NCBI GenBank assembly: GCA_029959195.1
Contig: CP114126.1
Location: 186,001-250,000, forward strand
Direction: 5' to 3'
Length of the DNA stretch: 64,000 nt
Source: Dictyophora rubrovolvata
Taxonomy: Eukaryota > Basidiomycota > Agaricomycetes > Phallales > Phallaceae
The position numbers and the translations under genes were made by a program. The notes beneath the pieces were generated by a model that worked only from the letters and a program-made list of their open reading frames with translations, had not been told where the DNA came from and searched no databases. Positions 1 through 12,071 of this stretch are shown here, in pieces. The stretch's first letter is position 1, and each line of letters opens with the position of its first letter.

Positions 1-2791
1 GTCTGGTGGGGCGCAGCGGCGACTTCTAACGTGGGTATGGACGAGGCATTGTGTGTGACCACACGGCCAGTAACAAATCCGACTTCATTATCTTCGAACT
101 TCAGTATGATTTAGCGACATTTTTCCTGATATCAGAATTGGACTCACTCGTGACATCTTTATGGAGCTGAGTAGTTCGTCACTAAGAGAAATTGAAAAAC
201 TATTAGTGTGTTGACCAATTTGACACGATTGGCCCACAGCAGGAGAATAAATCTCCTTAGTCATAGCTTTGATAGCCCCACAACTTTCTAATAAGGAATC
301 CGTCGCCATCGAAGGCGCATGCACGATTATCTGAAAGATGTTAATGAGTAACTGAGAGATGGCCATTTCACTTGCCATTTTTCGCGGATTCATTTGGGGA
401 ACAATAGTCTTCAACGCTCGTCCATCGTTTAACCCTTCCATATCGACGAAGCACAATTTACATACTAAATGTAGCTCAACGGTATGTGTGACATACTTCG
501 ACGGAGGCTCGACTGCCGGCTTGAAAGAGATGAGAGGTCGAAAAGCACGAAAATGACTAGCTTTACCTTTAGTTCCTCGACTGTAGGTCTATTGTTACTC
601 GCTTCTATGATTTCTTCCGCCGCAGCGTTCTCAAGAGCTTTGCCCTTACGCAACCACATGCTGACATCGACAGTCTCACCGTATTCATCCACACGTCTTT
701 TTCGCTCTATAAAAGGAAACATCCTGAATCGTTGTGTCTGGCCAACAGCTGTTTTGAAAAAAGATGTTGTCCTGGAAACATTGCCTTTGATATAGATATC
801 ATAAGACAGCAAGTGTCTGGTAATTGCCTCATCCTGATCAAATGACCATTCAGCGTGATCCATGGAAATACCGGTCTTGCCCCGTTTTCCGTGACGACGA
901 CGCTCATCGCCTCCACCTGGCTCAATTACCAGAGGCGACGGCTGATGTTCCGCAGACTCCTCTAAATCATCATACAGTTCGTCATCGGCTTGAGAGTCGC
1001 TAGCATTCGAATCACTGTCGTCTTCATCTGCTTCGAGCATCATTTGAGTTCTGGCCATTGCAGCCTGTTGTGCTGCCTCTTTTTCCTTGGTCAATCGCTC
1101 ATTTTGTAAATATGTCTCGAGTTCCGCGCCTTGTAGAGGAACTTTGGAGTTGAGCTATGACGTATTAGTACATGCCAACGATTATAAAAATATGTGCACT
1201 GACTGTCAGGCGAAGTGTTTCATTTAAGTCGATGGGAATGCCTAATCGGCCTTTTTCCCATTTGTCCTCTTCTGATTGTTTTTTATACCACTTTTCATAG
1301 AGTGTATTGCCTAAGGTACCAGCCTCGCTTCGGGATGTCAATAGAACGACATTACCCGGAACAGACGCAAAATCAGCAAATAAAGCCCTAGACGAGCCGT
1401 GCGACAAAGATGCAGGGACTGCTAAAATTAATTTGGGTTTGTTGGAGGGATAAATTGCTGTCAAAGCTGAGGGCGAGGAAAAAAATTCTAGATATCTGTG
1501 GAAAAAGAGTAAACCACATCGTCTCAAGAAAATAATAATTAACGCACGGAAATCTTAGAGCTGCTAAACTTTGGTCATCGTCTGCAGTTGGTCGCTTCCG
1601 TTTTTTGCCAGTTTCGCTAACTTCATCCTTTGTAATAGTCCCTCCCAACCATTCCATCATGCTTCTGACGAATGTCAGCATCTCTTCTCCATTATTTGAG
1701 ATAAGGCATATAGGAACTTTCAGTTTCGAATATGACCAATGTTGATCCAATAGTATGAGGATTTCGAGAATTCGGGTGGAGGCATCACAAGGTATTAGCA
1801 ACGAATTTGTGCGAAGTGTCGTAGTTACTAAATCTGTGATTCTGAATTAGCATACGAGGAAAGATTCGTCATTACACGGGAATACCCAGGAAAAACGAGT
1901 CACGGTCTTTACGACGACTACTGACTACGAGAGCACGTTCTGCATCGGTGATGAGAAGATCAGGTCGAACGAAGGCGCCACTTCCTGAAACAGATCTCAA
2001 TATTATGGTGCCGTCTAGGTGTCGCTCGCGTGTGTGATTGAGGTCAACTGCGTATATAATGGTGCCCGAAGACGGGGACCTGATTTTCCATATAGTTCCA
2101 CCTAGGGTATGACCTGAATTATATGGTATAATAGTTAAACCTTGACATTTGCCTTTTTATTTGACGTGTCGGATTAGATACAAATTGACCACCAAAAGGC
2201 GAAACATCAGATACCTTGTAAATGGGTTGGTTGGGAATATCGTAAAGCGGTGAACGAGTCAAACGCCTCATGAACTTGTTTGACAGTAGCGATATATCTC
2301 TTGGGGGTTTTCAGGGGTTTAATCTCGCCAGTGCCATCCTCAATCGCCGAAGTTTCTTCTTCTTCTTCTACAGCCTCTTCCAACCGTAATGATTCCACAT
2401 AATTAGCAACTGCTACCCTAGCCATGGCTTGCACTGGCAGAGTGCAATACGCCGGAGCTCGAAGACCCCAATGTGAATATGCATACGGTATTAATCCAGC
2501 GTGAGCAAGGTCCCCGTGTGATAACAAAACCAAATCTACTGACTGCGCAAAACTTCAAGCAAGGTTGAATAACGGATATTCGATGGGAGAGTTATTTTAC
2601 CTTTTCAGTAAATTTGTGTAAGACCGCCATGGCATATCTGCATCACCATCTCCAATAAAATCCGTTTCGTAATTCCAGTCCGGACAGCCACAGTCAAGCA
2701 ATATGCGAATATCGTCTACTTGCAACAAGTAACATAGAGGAGTTGCATGACTGGACGTTGCTCCACCGGACAGAGGTGTGAACGTGATCAT
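1..2791 (-). CDS. CFT2: CPSF2/Cft2, cleavage and polyadenylation factor 100 kDa subunit (3' part missing)
   Basis: Non-catalytic partner of the CPSF73 endonuclease in the nuclear pre-mRNA 3'-end processing complex. The ATG at 2791 starts MITFTPLSGGATSS, followed by LLDCGCPDWN, the family's degenerate metallo-beta-lactamase start. The exon near 2207-2533 reads SHGDLAHAGLIPYAY, where active CPSF73 has a zinc-binding HxHxDH motif; loss of that motif is normal for this subunit. The beta-CASP part follows, with RPDLLITDAERALV near 1950 and LILAVPASLSHGSSRALF near 1400. A long acidic insert lies at about 950-1060, and CFVDMEGLNDGRALKTI near 440 belongs to the C-terminal region. Introns are short; one runs from about 145 to 101. 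The frame is still open at base 1 (EVAAAPHQ), so the C-terminus lies outside the window. The gene diverges from ARF1 across 187 bases. Family identity is very secure; some internal junctions are not resolved. Confidence 0.9.
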
Positions 2792-2978
2792 CCTTGCATT
2801 TAAAGAGAAAAAAAGAGAAAAAATCGGTTTTGACTATAGCAGAACTTGGGTCACAACAGGAATTTTGCTCACGTAAGTCTCTCACATTGTGCGGCGTTAC
2901 GCCACGTGAGCCAGTTCAGCTTTCGAAGTTACTGTGTACTCCTTTGCTCTTTAATTTTACATCTTGCGTTTCGGAATC

Positions 2979-3803
<825 letters not shown>

Positions 3804-4018
3804 TAAGATAGTATGAGGGTTAAACGTTAAAACATTGAAGCGTTAACTGTGTAAGCTGGGACAGATAAACCTATTCAAAAGGCCGATTAAATTTTGCTGA
3901 GCTATGTCAAACAGTGATAAAATCGTGCGATAGAGAAATACAATTGTGTTTCTATGTACAAGTGCCTGAGAACCGACGCAGGAGATCAATCTCAACATAA
4001 TGATAAAATTACTGAACA

Positions 4019-4808
4019 TCAATAGGGCTTGTTTCGCTTATTGTTCTTTCTCTCCATTTCTAACTGTCTCGCCTTTCTATGACCGATCTCCACTGGTCTA
4101 ATGGCGTTGGTGTCGGCCTTTTTCAGCTTCACAGGCCTATTACCAACGTACTTTCCTGAAAAAGAAAAACAGTGAGTTACATATCGTCATAAGCTTCGGA
4201 AGTTTCACATACCATCCATCTCTTTCCAAGCTTTAAGAAAATCTTCGGGATCAGAGAAAGCGACAAATCCATACTTAGCCTGGAATACAAATCAACTAGA
4301 TATGATCGTTAGGGAACAGGCTGCTCACCTTCTGACTCAACCGGTCTCTGATAACACGGGCTTTCGTAAATGAGGGGTATTTGTTGAATGCATTAGAAAG
4401 GACATCATCGGATACATCATTACTGAGATCACCGACAAAGAGGCGGAACCATTCTATAAACACAATGAATGTGAACGCTGAATTTTCTTGTGGCTCGGAC
4501 TTACTAGGATCCCATTCCAATAACGTCTGATCCTCCCAGACTTTTCCCCCGCCTTTCCTCAGCACAGTTACTCTTTTCCCTCCTTTCGCTAGTTTGCCAC
4601 CAGCACCACCCTTCTTATCAATCATTGCGCCAGGAACATAAACACTCTGCTGAGCTAGGATCCCAACGTCGTACTCGTAGGCGTTGGAGGGAACGGGGGC
4701 GTTAGATGATGATCCAGTATTCCATGGACCATAGGGTTGACGATGTGAACTAGATTCATGACTGTGCGATTGTTGAGTGTATGGATTGTAGTAAGGGTTT
4801 TGGCTCAT
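4019..4808 (-). CDS. RBM42: RBM42-like RNA-binding protein with one RRM
   Basis: Exons 4808-4505, 4453-4329, 4279-4213 and 4155-4019 give 210 residues. The N-terminal half is Asn/Gln/Tyr/Ser-rich and disordered (MSQNPYYNPYTQQ). A basic Gly/Lys segment then leads into a single C-terminal RRM at about residues 110-185. The RRM shows RNP2-like RLFVGDLSNDV and RNP1-like KYGFVAFSDPEDF, then MDGKYVGNRPVKLKK, the signature of the RBM42 group. Members of this family associate with spliceosomal or hnRNP complexes; that role is inferred from family. Start is the first ATG of the open frame; the longer upstream frame has no matching family sequence and is probably 5' UTR. It diverges from RPL5 across about 280 bases. 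Confidence 0.88.
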
Positions 4809-5090
4809 TTCGGAGGGTTTGTGGTGGCTAAGGTTCGAAAGAAGATGCTTACGTATCACAGCTGACGTAATACATTGTCCACCGTCCATTCTCAACTTCA
4901 ACCTCGGCTTCCCATTTCTCTTCCATCGACAAAAGTGAGTTCTTTCTGAAATATCTGATTTAGTTTCAATCGATGATTGTCTGTATGCTGTTGTTTTTGT
5001 ATTTTTTTTCTACGTGGTTTTTTTGGATGGATTCTATGCCGTCCATATGGATGTATCTGAAACGCTAAACTTCGTTTTGTTCCTTTAAAG

Positions 5091-6249
5091 ATGCCCTTCG
5101 TCAAGGTCGTAAAAACAGGCGCATACTTCTCAAGATATCAGGTTAAATTTCGTCGTCGGAGAGAAGGCAAAACCGACTGTAAGTTTAATAACAGAGTCAA
5201 ATGCGAGACGCGGTACCAATTTTATCTTTTTACAGACTATGCCCGAAAACGTCTGGTTGTACAAGCCAAAAACAAATAGTAACTTTCCCCCCCTGTTTTT
5301 TTCTAGTTTATGAGCTTATTTTCTATATTAGCAATGCCCCTAAATATCGCCTTGTCGTCCGCTTCACTAACAAGCAGATCATCTGCCAAATTGTCTACGC
5401 ACGACTACAGGGCGATGTTGTTTTCTGTGCTGCAACCTCGCGCGAATTGCCACGATATGGTATCAAGCACGGACTGACAAATTGGACAGCTGGTAAAACA
5501 TTAAAGCATGTTCTCAGCGCAATAAACTTATTTGAGTCTATATAGCCTATGCCACTGGTCTTCTCGTTGCCCGTCGTGCGCTAACTAAACTTGGACTAGC
5601 TGATACTTATCAGGGAGTGGCTGAGCCCGATGGTACTGTCGCAGTAACTGCCGCTCTCGATGACGAAGACGCGCCCCGACCTTTCAAGTGTTACCTTGAT
5701 GTTGGTCTCCGCACAACTTCCACTGGAGCTCGTCTCTTTGGTGCCATGAAAGGTGCATCCGACGGTGGACTTTTCGTTCCCCATTCTGAGAGGCGTCTCC
5801 CTGGATATGACTCCGAGTCCAAGCAGTTAGACTCGGAAGTTCTCAAAAAGTACATTTTCGGTGGACACGTTGCCGAATACATGGAGAGCTTGGAGGAAGA
5901 AGATGACGAAAGGTAATGAGATTCTCCGTTTGCTTTCCATTGCACTTGCATATACCTTTTTTATGAATGTAGATTCAAAAAACAATTTTCGTCTTATCTT
6001 GCGGATGATATTGGTTCCGAAGACATGGAGGAAATATACACAAACGCTTATGCTGCGATCCGCGAGGATCCTACGTTTAAACCCACTGAGAAGACGCAGG
6101 ATTGGAAGGCGGAAGGCAAAAAATACAAAGTCCAACCACTTACCAGAGAGCAGCGTAAGGAGCGTGTTCAAGCCAAGATTAAACAGTTCCAAGAGAGTCA
6201 GGGCGATGCAATGGACGTACAAGAAGGAGAGGAAGAGGAGGACGAGTAG
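5091..6249 (+). CDS. RPL5: 60S ribosomal protein L5 (uL18)
   Basis: Binds 5S rRNA and forms the central protuberance of the large subunit. Exons 5091-5178, 5236-5278, 5332-5492, 5546-5912 and 5973-6249 give 311 residues, close to the usual size. It starts [20 protein letters not shown] and contains [44 protein letters not shown] and [10 protein letters not shown]. It ends in an acidic tail (EGEEEEDE). The exon structure keeps phase throughout. The ATG directly follows tttaaag, so a 5' UTR intron ending at the start codon is possible. Codons are of the ordinary housekeeping type. Identity is certain. Confidence 0.97.
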
Positions 6250-6700
6250 ATCTAGCTTTATGTTTGATGTTGATGATTTGTTCTATGTGCGGCTGATGGC
6301 CTCATGTAAAAAAATATACATATCTATATGCATGCCTATGGCCTATGCAAATACTTTAATGGGCACAACATCAACGTCGTGATCGTCGCGTCTAAGCAAA
6401 ATTAGCCATCAATTCGTCTCAGTTATTCGATCCTGCTCGAATTCTCGTTCTTTATTTTTCATACCGTAGTTACAATACAACCAAGTTTAACAAAGCGTTA
6501 GTGTCTTCTGAGTGATACATGATGCATGATGCATGATGAGTCAGTTCGTAACCTGCTAGTCCTGTCCAGTGTCATCCCGCGTTCTGAGCACACCCTGATG
6601 CAGCTTAACCCAGTGAGAGGAGGCATTGGGATCAACGATCACATGAATTTGAAAAAGGGAAGACTTATATTAGCCGATGTGGCTTCCCGAGACAACAGTG
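6250..6700. other. Intergenic region, RPL5 3' side to next gene
   Basis: About 450 bases with no convincing coding exon. It holds the RPL5 3' UTR and the promoter and 5' UTR of the gene starting at 6701. A short imperfect direct repeat of ATGATGC lies at about 6517-6537. A frame from 6526 to 6732 is open, but it is out of frame with the recognisable protein that starts at 6701. Confidence 0.6.
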
Positions 6701-9700
6701 ATGGCTGCTGCTCACTGTATCTATACCGATGAAATGACCAGTCTAATGCACGGTGGGTTTCTCAAATTTCCTCAGATAGATTGTTCTGGGGAAAAATAAC
6801 AAACTCTTAGGCAGTCCCTTATGGGAGCCGGATTGCCGACCTCACGAAGTCAGTGTTGGAGACGTCGGATACATCAGGCAAGGTCGATTTTGTCGACTAT
6901 TCAATGTTGCCTTACCGCCAGGAGATGCTCGAAATGAGTTTGGGGTTCCAGATGGATTTGAACAGCTCATCCTTGACGAGCGGGCCATGACCCATCGACG
7001 CTTACCCCCTGGTGCACTCGTATCTCGATTCGTCACTAACTCTGGTGCAGATATCCAATTCAATGGGTGAATTCCAGTTTAATATCTTTTGCCGTCCTTC
7101 TTACACCTACGACTTACGTTTGAATGCAGTTCAGTTTTGCAAGCCAGTGCGGTATGCAGTCTTGCCCTTGTTGAATGAACTCGCGATGAATATTATTGTC
7201 ATTCTGTCAGGGCTTCAACTTTTCCTGCAAAAGAGATCGAGGCGCGGCGCTCATTATAAACTCGGAAGGACTTCGTCGAGACTCGGAACAACTGGGAGCA
7301 TTCAAAAAGTACATGCTCAAGCACAGTAATTCTTGGCTATCGTTTGCGAATAACCCGCCTAACTCACGGGATATATCTCTACATGACCTTGTGTTTGTCA
7401 CTGGTGAGAGAAAAGTGCGAATGCTTTTCGAGATAACCCCGTAGTGAGCCTGAATTTGCAGGACGTGATAATACAGCGGACTGGGCCGTCGCTGCCTTTT
7501 TGGACAAAGCGACTTCGGGTTAGCAGCCATATAAGAGAAACGAGCTGCATTTCGCTCATGTATACATAGGTGGTGTTTCGTTTCAAGCAGGCTATACACC
7601 TGTAATGGGGGCTTCATTTTCAGTCTGGGGTAACTGGGCAGGACTCAGGCAAGCACCAAAAAAAAAATTCAACTAAAAAGCTCTCATTATATAATTTTCA
7701 GGAGTTTGTATTCGAATTGCGGACCGCAAGTCCAACGTACTACCGCCGTCGGGTCAAATACCCTCATTACAACAAATGCCAACAACTATCCCGGATTAAT
7801 ATGCGCAGCCGACATGGAGCTGTATGATCAATGTATTTTTGTGCGGGGCTTCAAAATCATGGACCGGAAGAGTCAAGTTTATGGAATGATGAAGTTAAAA
7901 GTCTCAGCTAACTCTGATGGGTTTGGGTGGATTAAAGCGCCATTGTTCGAGTCAAAGACAACTTCACCGACGTCCTACGCAGCGTCTGCCAGTTCCCGTC
8001 TCAAGCCAAGGATCACGAGTGGTACTAGCAACACGAGACATGCGCGGTCATTTTCTATTTCTACACAAAACTCCTCTGGGGTGTCCGAAAAAGACCAGCT
8101 CGAATTAATGTATATGGGTGAATCCAATGAGATTTCACCAGCCGAGTATCTCTTGATGTATATTCTTCATGTAAGTTTGTGGAAAATCTCTAACCAGAAT
8201 CATTGCTTAATTAACTAATGTCATGCATGCAGGTCTCTGAAGCAGAACTGGCCTTAATACATGATAATGACATATCTGCGGTCGTCAAAGTGAGTAATAA
8301 CGAATATAAAAATTGAGCATCTTTTGCTGACTATATGCAGGCCTGCAAAGATTATACTACATTTATCGAAGCACTTCGGGAAGTTTCCCCCAGTGTCATT
8401 GTTGATTCTGACGGAGGTATGTATAAAGACATCATTTGCGTGTTAAAAGCAGCTATTGAGAGTCTATTTTCTTGAAGTGGGTAGCGTCTCGATCGATGAT
8501 GGCACGTCCACCACGCCGCAGGAGTTTGTCACTGAGAGTCTCGGCAAGTCCTTCTTGATTAAAAAAAAAGAAAAACTATTATTGAGGCGATTAGCCAGAC
8601 CTGGAACAGATTCAGACAGACATCAACGTATCCCAAGCGCGATTGGTCTGTTGGGCTTCGTATGCTATTTGAACCCATGCAGAAAGAACTGACGGTTCAT
8701 ATATTAGATGGAAGTAAGACGGCAGTTATCTCTTCTTTCAGACACGAGCTCGGTTGCTTCCCGTGAAGACCTTGTTCGAACGCAAATCAAAACATTGGGA
8801 GGAGATGTGGCAAAGATCACACCCGTGCAATCACTAAAGGACCTATCAGAGGTATTCGTAAAGCGTTTTGTTTGCCTAGGTTCCTAATAGTGATAATAAA
8901 TTTCACAGCTTCATAGCCAGAGCGCTTCTTTGACACGGACCACGAGTTTGGGAGCCTTTGAACGGTCGGTGCCGAGTTTCCCTTTTTCGAATGATCAATT
9001 GACATTTTTTCCAAGTGACTCGGGGCAAAAAAAGGTGAACAAACCGCCCGCTAAGAAGTCGTTTAGTCTCGAGGGTCAACGGACTGACGAGGAGCTTGTA
9101 TCTAAAAACGTCTCTGGACATCGACCAGCTTCAAAAGCTGAGCTTGACATTATGCGCAAAGAACGAGTGATGGCACGCTCGAACCGAAGCCAGTTGCTCC
9201 AAGAACGCAGCGAATTACAACAGAAGCTTAGAAAGCTTCAAGGAGCACGTCGCGTGGTTGTCGAGTGGGCAAAGTCGAAAGAAGAGGAAGAGATGGAAAG
9301 GAAAACGAGTGATCAGGCTTTGAAAGCTGAATTGATACGGAAGGAGAAGCAGATGAAGGAACGGCAGCAGCGGTTGGAGGCCAGAGCGAGACTATTGGAA
9401 CGGGCCAGTGCACCCGCTTTTGAAGCAGAAAGACGGGGTTGTAACTCGTTGTTGACGTACTTTTCCCCTATGGTTGTTTCATCTCCAGACGTGCTTTCGA
9501 CGACACCTAACTCTTCTGCTGGTAAAGGCGGTATTACTACACCATCGGAGAACGACAATAGTCCTGGTGCGGGATGGGTGCCATTACGAAAGAAAAAGGA
9601 GAGAGAGGAAGAATTTTTTGTTGGAGGAAGTAAAATGGCAAGTAAAAAATCGAGCTCGAAGGCCACTCCGAGTCAGCAGCGATCGAATTCGAGTCCGAAG

Positions 9701-9904
9701 AAGCTCGCTATACCACTTACGATTATGACACTCCTTGAGAGCAATGGAATTGCGATTCCAACGACATTGAATGATGTACCCGATACCATTAACGAGATTC
9801 AGAAAAAGCTTCAATGGTTGAACAACCATGAGACGGAAGCAACGGCGAGCAATTTGGCGATGATGGAATCATCTCTGCAGGCATTACCTTTGTTGACACG
9901 ATAA
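6701..9904 (+). CDS. Agaricomycete-type conserved hypothetical protein with C-terminal coiled-coil module
   Basis: Unknown function. From the ATG at 6701 the spliced protein reads HGSPLWEPD, VGDVGYIRQGRFCRLFNVAL, then LQASAGFNFSCKRDRGAAL, VTGRDNTADWAVAAFL, QCIFVRGFKIM and a closing VIVDSDGVGSVS. This order matches an uncharacterised protein family that I know from mushroom-forming fungi. Introns fall at about 6753-6810, 7068-7128, 7153-7210, 7405-7462, 7518-7571, 7649-7701 (GC donor), 8171-8232, 8290-8340 and 8420-8477. The family normally ends near VDxxGVGxxS, about 8500. Here the frame stays open and can be spliced into a downstream module ending at 9904. That module has a charged coiled coil (9150-9420), a Ser-rich linker and a C-terminal helical segment. 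The junction at 8540-8750 is unresolved, so two overlapping genes remain possible. Confidence 0.5.
8714..8741 (+). other. Candidate 28-base intron
   Basis: A consensus donor gtaag at 8714 and a pyrimidine-rich acceptor ttctttcag ending at 8741 enclose only 28 bases. Removing them joins VHILDG to NTSSVASREDL in phase. An alternative is one longer intron of about 200 bases from a donor near 8538 to the same acceptor, which also keeps frame. Confidence 0.35.
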
Positions 9905-9985
9905 AATATTCTTCCTGAGAGATGTAATATTTTCTAATTTATATGACTGTATATTGTAAATAAAGAGGGAAAAAGACAGAAAACC

Positions 9986-10018
9986 ATGGATCCAAGTTTT
10001 TCAAAGTCCGAACTTTAA
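9986..10018 (+). other. Short upstream ORF before the WTAP-like gene
   Basis: ATG at 9986 opens a ten-codon frame (MDPSFSKSEL, then stop) 49 bases upstream of the start codon at 10035. If it lies in the 5' UTR it could lower translation of the main frame. It may instead sit in the 3' UTR of the preceding gene, which has an AATAAA-like signal at about 9957. Confidence 0.3.
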
Positions 10019-10034
10019 CACCTTGCGCCAAGCC

Positions 10035-11425
10035 ATGACCGTGCAAGAGGGTTCTGAGAATCAACAAGGACTTGTTCTCCCATCTACACGGCTAATCGAA
10101 CTGGAGACTTTGCTGAGACAGCGTGATCAGGAGAATGAGAGACTAGGGGTAAGATTACTGATATATTTGGACTTGGAAGCTTGAAGACTCATTCCGATCA
10201 ATTCTTTGGACTAGATCGAAGTTACAGCGCTGCGCAAGTACTTGGACAACAAACAAGCACCCGTTAACGTATCAGAGCGTGATTTTACACTGCCACCAGC
10301 GTTGCTGTCGCTGGTGTTACCCTACCTCGTTGATCCGTTGGAAAGTGAATTCAGTAACCGATTCAGTGGGAATTCCGTGACAATTGCGTTGACGCAACGA
10401 GCGAAACAGCTGCAAGAAGAGAACGACGAATTGTATGATTTGCTGAAGCATGGAGAGACTGGGCGGTTGAAAGAAGAAGTGAGAGCCTTGCGACAAGTTG
10501 TTCGAAAGATGGAACGGGCTTTAACTGGTACGTCATTCTCGAGAGCTGAAAATTTCGTCTTTCTCTCTCACCAACTGGTTAAAAAGAGTCGCATGGAGTT
10601 ATTACTTCTCTATCGTACGTGGTTGACATTCCCAAAACAGACAAAACACATTTATGGTAATAACTAATAATCATTCTATCACGTGACAGAACTGAACTAG
10701 ACAAATGCTATGAAGTGTTAGCACACTCCGGATTAAGCGATATTTCAGATAACTATCCTAATTCGAATAGCGGTGCGCGACGGCAAGCATCACGAGCGGG
10801 AACGCCAGGGAGTGGTGGAAATAGCAATGCGAAGCCGATTCCCACAGGTCCACGGGCGCAGAAGCGACCGAGAACGACAGCTTCGTCAGGACGAGTTACG
10901 CCATCACCTCAGCAAGTAAGTAGGGGACTAGGAGCGGTCGGCCGAAGGTCGGTATCTATATCTCCCGGACGGCGAAATGCAAATAGCGGAGGGAATATTC
11001 CCATGGGCGGGATGAACCACAGAGCGGAGAAGGAGGAAGAAGGCCTGCGACGAGAGCGCCGAGAAAGTCCAGCAGATCGACGTGAGCGAGATCGAGAGAG
11101 AGGAAGAGACTACCCTCCACCACGACTGCCTCGCGATTGGGATAGGGAGCGGGATAGGGAGCGGGATAGGGAACGGGATAGAGACAGGGATAGAGATAGG
11201 GACAGAGACAGAGATAGGGGAATGGGGAATCGACGAGGAGGAGGAGGATCAGGAGGAAATGGTGGTGGTGGTGGTGGTGGTGGGCGGGAAGGAGATAGAC
11301 GGGGAGGGGGTGGTGGTGGTGGTGGTGGAAGATCGCGTGGTGGAGCGTCGAGTTGGAATGCAAATACTGGCAGTAGTAGCGGCAGTCGAGGACTCGTAGA
11401 GAGACTGGGGCTGCAGAGCAAGTAG
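10035..11425 (+). CDS. WTAP: WTAP/Mum2-family protein with Arg-Asp repeat and poly-Gly tail
   Basis: Probable regulatory subunit of the nuclear mRNA N6-adenosine methyltransferase complex (WTAP in animals, Mum2 in yeast). The ATG at 10035 is followed by a four-exon frame; the first exon ends at 10148 and the second starts at 10215. The N-terminal half is coiled coil: LETLLRQRDQENERLG, LTQRAKQLQEENDELYDLL, GETGRLKEEVRALRQVVRK and ESHGVITSLSTELDKCYEVL. The spacing and the ENDEL segment match the WTAP domain. The C-terminal half is low complexity: Ser/Arg-rich, then alternating Arg/Asp/Glu from an imperfect DNA repeat (11132-11219), then long Gly runs (11228-11336). The coiled-coil half is conserved; the tail is likely disordered. 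No methyltransferase subunit lies in this window. Confidence 0.8.
11132..11219 (+). repeat. Imperfect 12-base tandem repeat coding Arg-Asp-Arg-Glu
   Basis: Successive units of the type gggatagggagc lie in frame in the WTAP-like gene and decay to gata/gaca units at the 3' end. They encode an alternating Arg/Asp/Glu stretch. Growth by replication slippage is the likely origin. Confidence 0.85.
11228..11336 (+). repeat. GGN/GGT triplet repeats coding poly-Gly
   Basis: Two runs of ggt triplets (about 11262-11282 and 11310-11328) within G-rich sequence encode glycine tracts in the WTAP-like tail. They also create long spurious frames on both strands. Confidence 0.85.
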
Positions 11426-11547
11426 TGCAGGAATTAGCATGTGTAGCTTGAAAGCTTTGATAGCCTGTGCGTAGCCTGACAGCCTGGTAGCATGGTAACC
11501 TGATATGACGTCACCTGAAAGCATGAGTGGATGACGATATTGTTTAT

Positions 11548-11880
11548 TTATGACGATGACGTGGTTGCAGATGATGACGTGGGGGGCGTGGTTGCAGATG
11601 ACGACGATGTGGATTTAGAAGTTGATCGCATGGCTTGGGACGATGAGCCCATAACAGTGGCTGGCCATTGATAGCTTCGGAGCTTGATCGCAAATTCATC
11701 GCGGTCGATCCACTGATTTGCTGCGGACGCTGAGGATGATATAGGAGCCGGCATTGGCACTTTGGTGTGCGACGAGGAGTCCTGCTGCAGACGAGACAGC
11801 AGACGAGGCGGTATGGGCGGAGGAGGAGGAGTCTGAGGGAGAACGAGTCGACGACGTCCAGAGGATTCAGAGTCAGGCAT
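11548..11880 (-). CDS. Small Pro/Ser-rich hypothetical protein
   Basis: An uninterrupted 110-codon frame starts at ATG 11880 (MPDSESSGRRRLVLPQTPPP). It has a proline cluster followed by RLLSRLQQD. The only non-repetitive segment is WIDRDEFAIKLRSYQWPATV at about residues 58-77, which looks like a conserved motif. The last 30 residues are Ser/Thr-rich from a degenerate triplet repeat. I do not recognise the family. The gene would lie between the WTAP-like gene (tail to tail, 122 bases) and STE14 on the same strand. The low-complexity ends mean it could be a chance frame. Confidence 0.45.
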   Translation of the reverse strand: MPDSESSGRRRLVLPQTPPPPPIPPRLLSRLQQDSSSHTKVPMPAPISSSASAANQWIDRDEFAIKLRSYQWPATVMGSSSQAMRSTSKSTSSSSATTPPTSSSATTSSS

Positions 11881-11960
11881 CGTTTGTCAGTAGAAATAAT
11901 GGAGAGGAGGATTGCAAGACGAGGGTGTATTTTATTCAATCTACAGCTCATAAATTCAGA

Positions 11961-11978
11961 ATATATATATATATATAT
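11961..11978. repeat. (AT)9 microsatellite
   Basis: Eighteen bases of alternating A and T between the small Pro/Ser-rich gene and STE14. Confidence 0.95.
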
Positions 11979-12071
11979 CAGGCTATTATAGGCTATTATT
12001 TAGTCTTCTGGCTAAAACCTAACAACACCTGGCAACGGCCACCGGCTAACCTGACCCCGCGATCTGTTATT

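Noticed and set aside
10956-11421. Long open frames on the minus strand with His- and Pro-rich sequence
   Set aside because: They are the complement of the GGT and GAT repeats in the WTAP-like gene and have no independent support.
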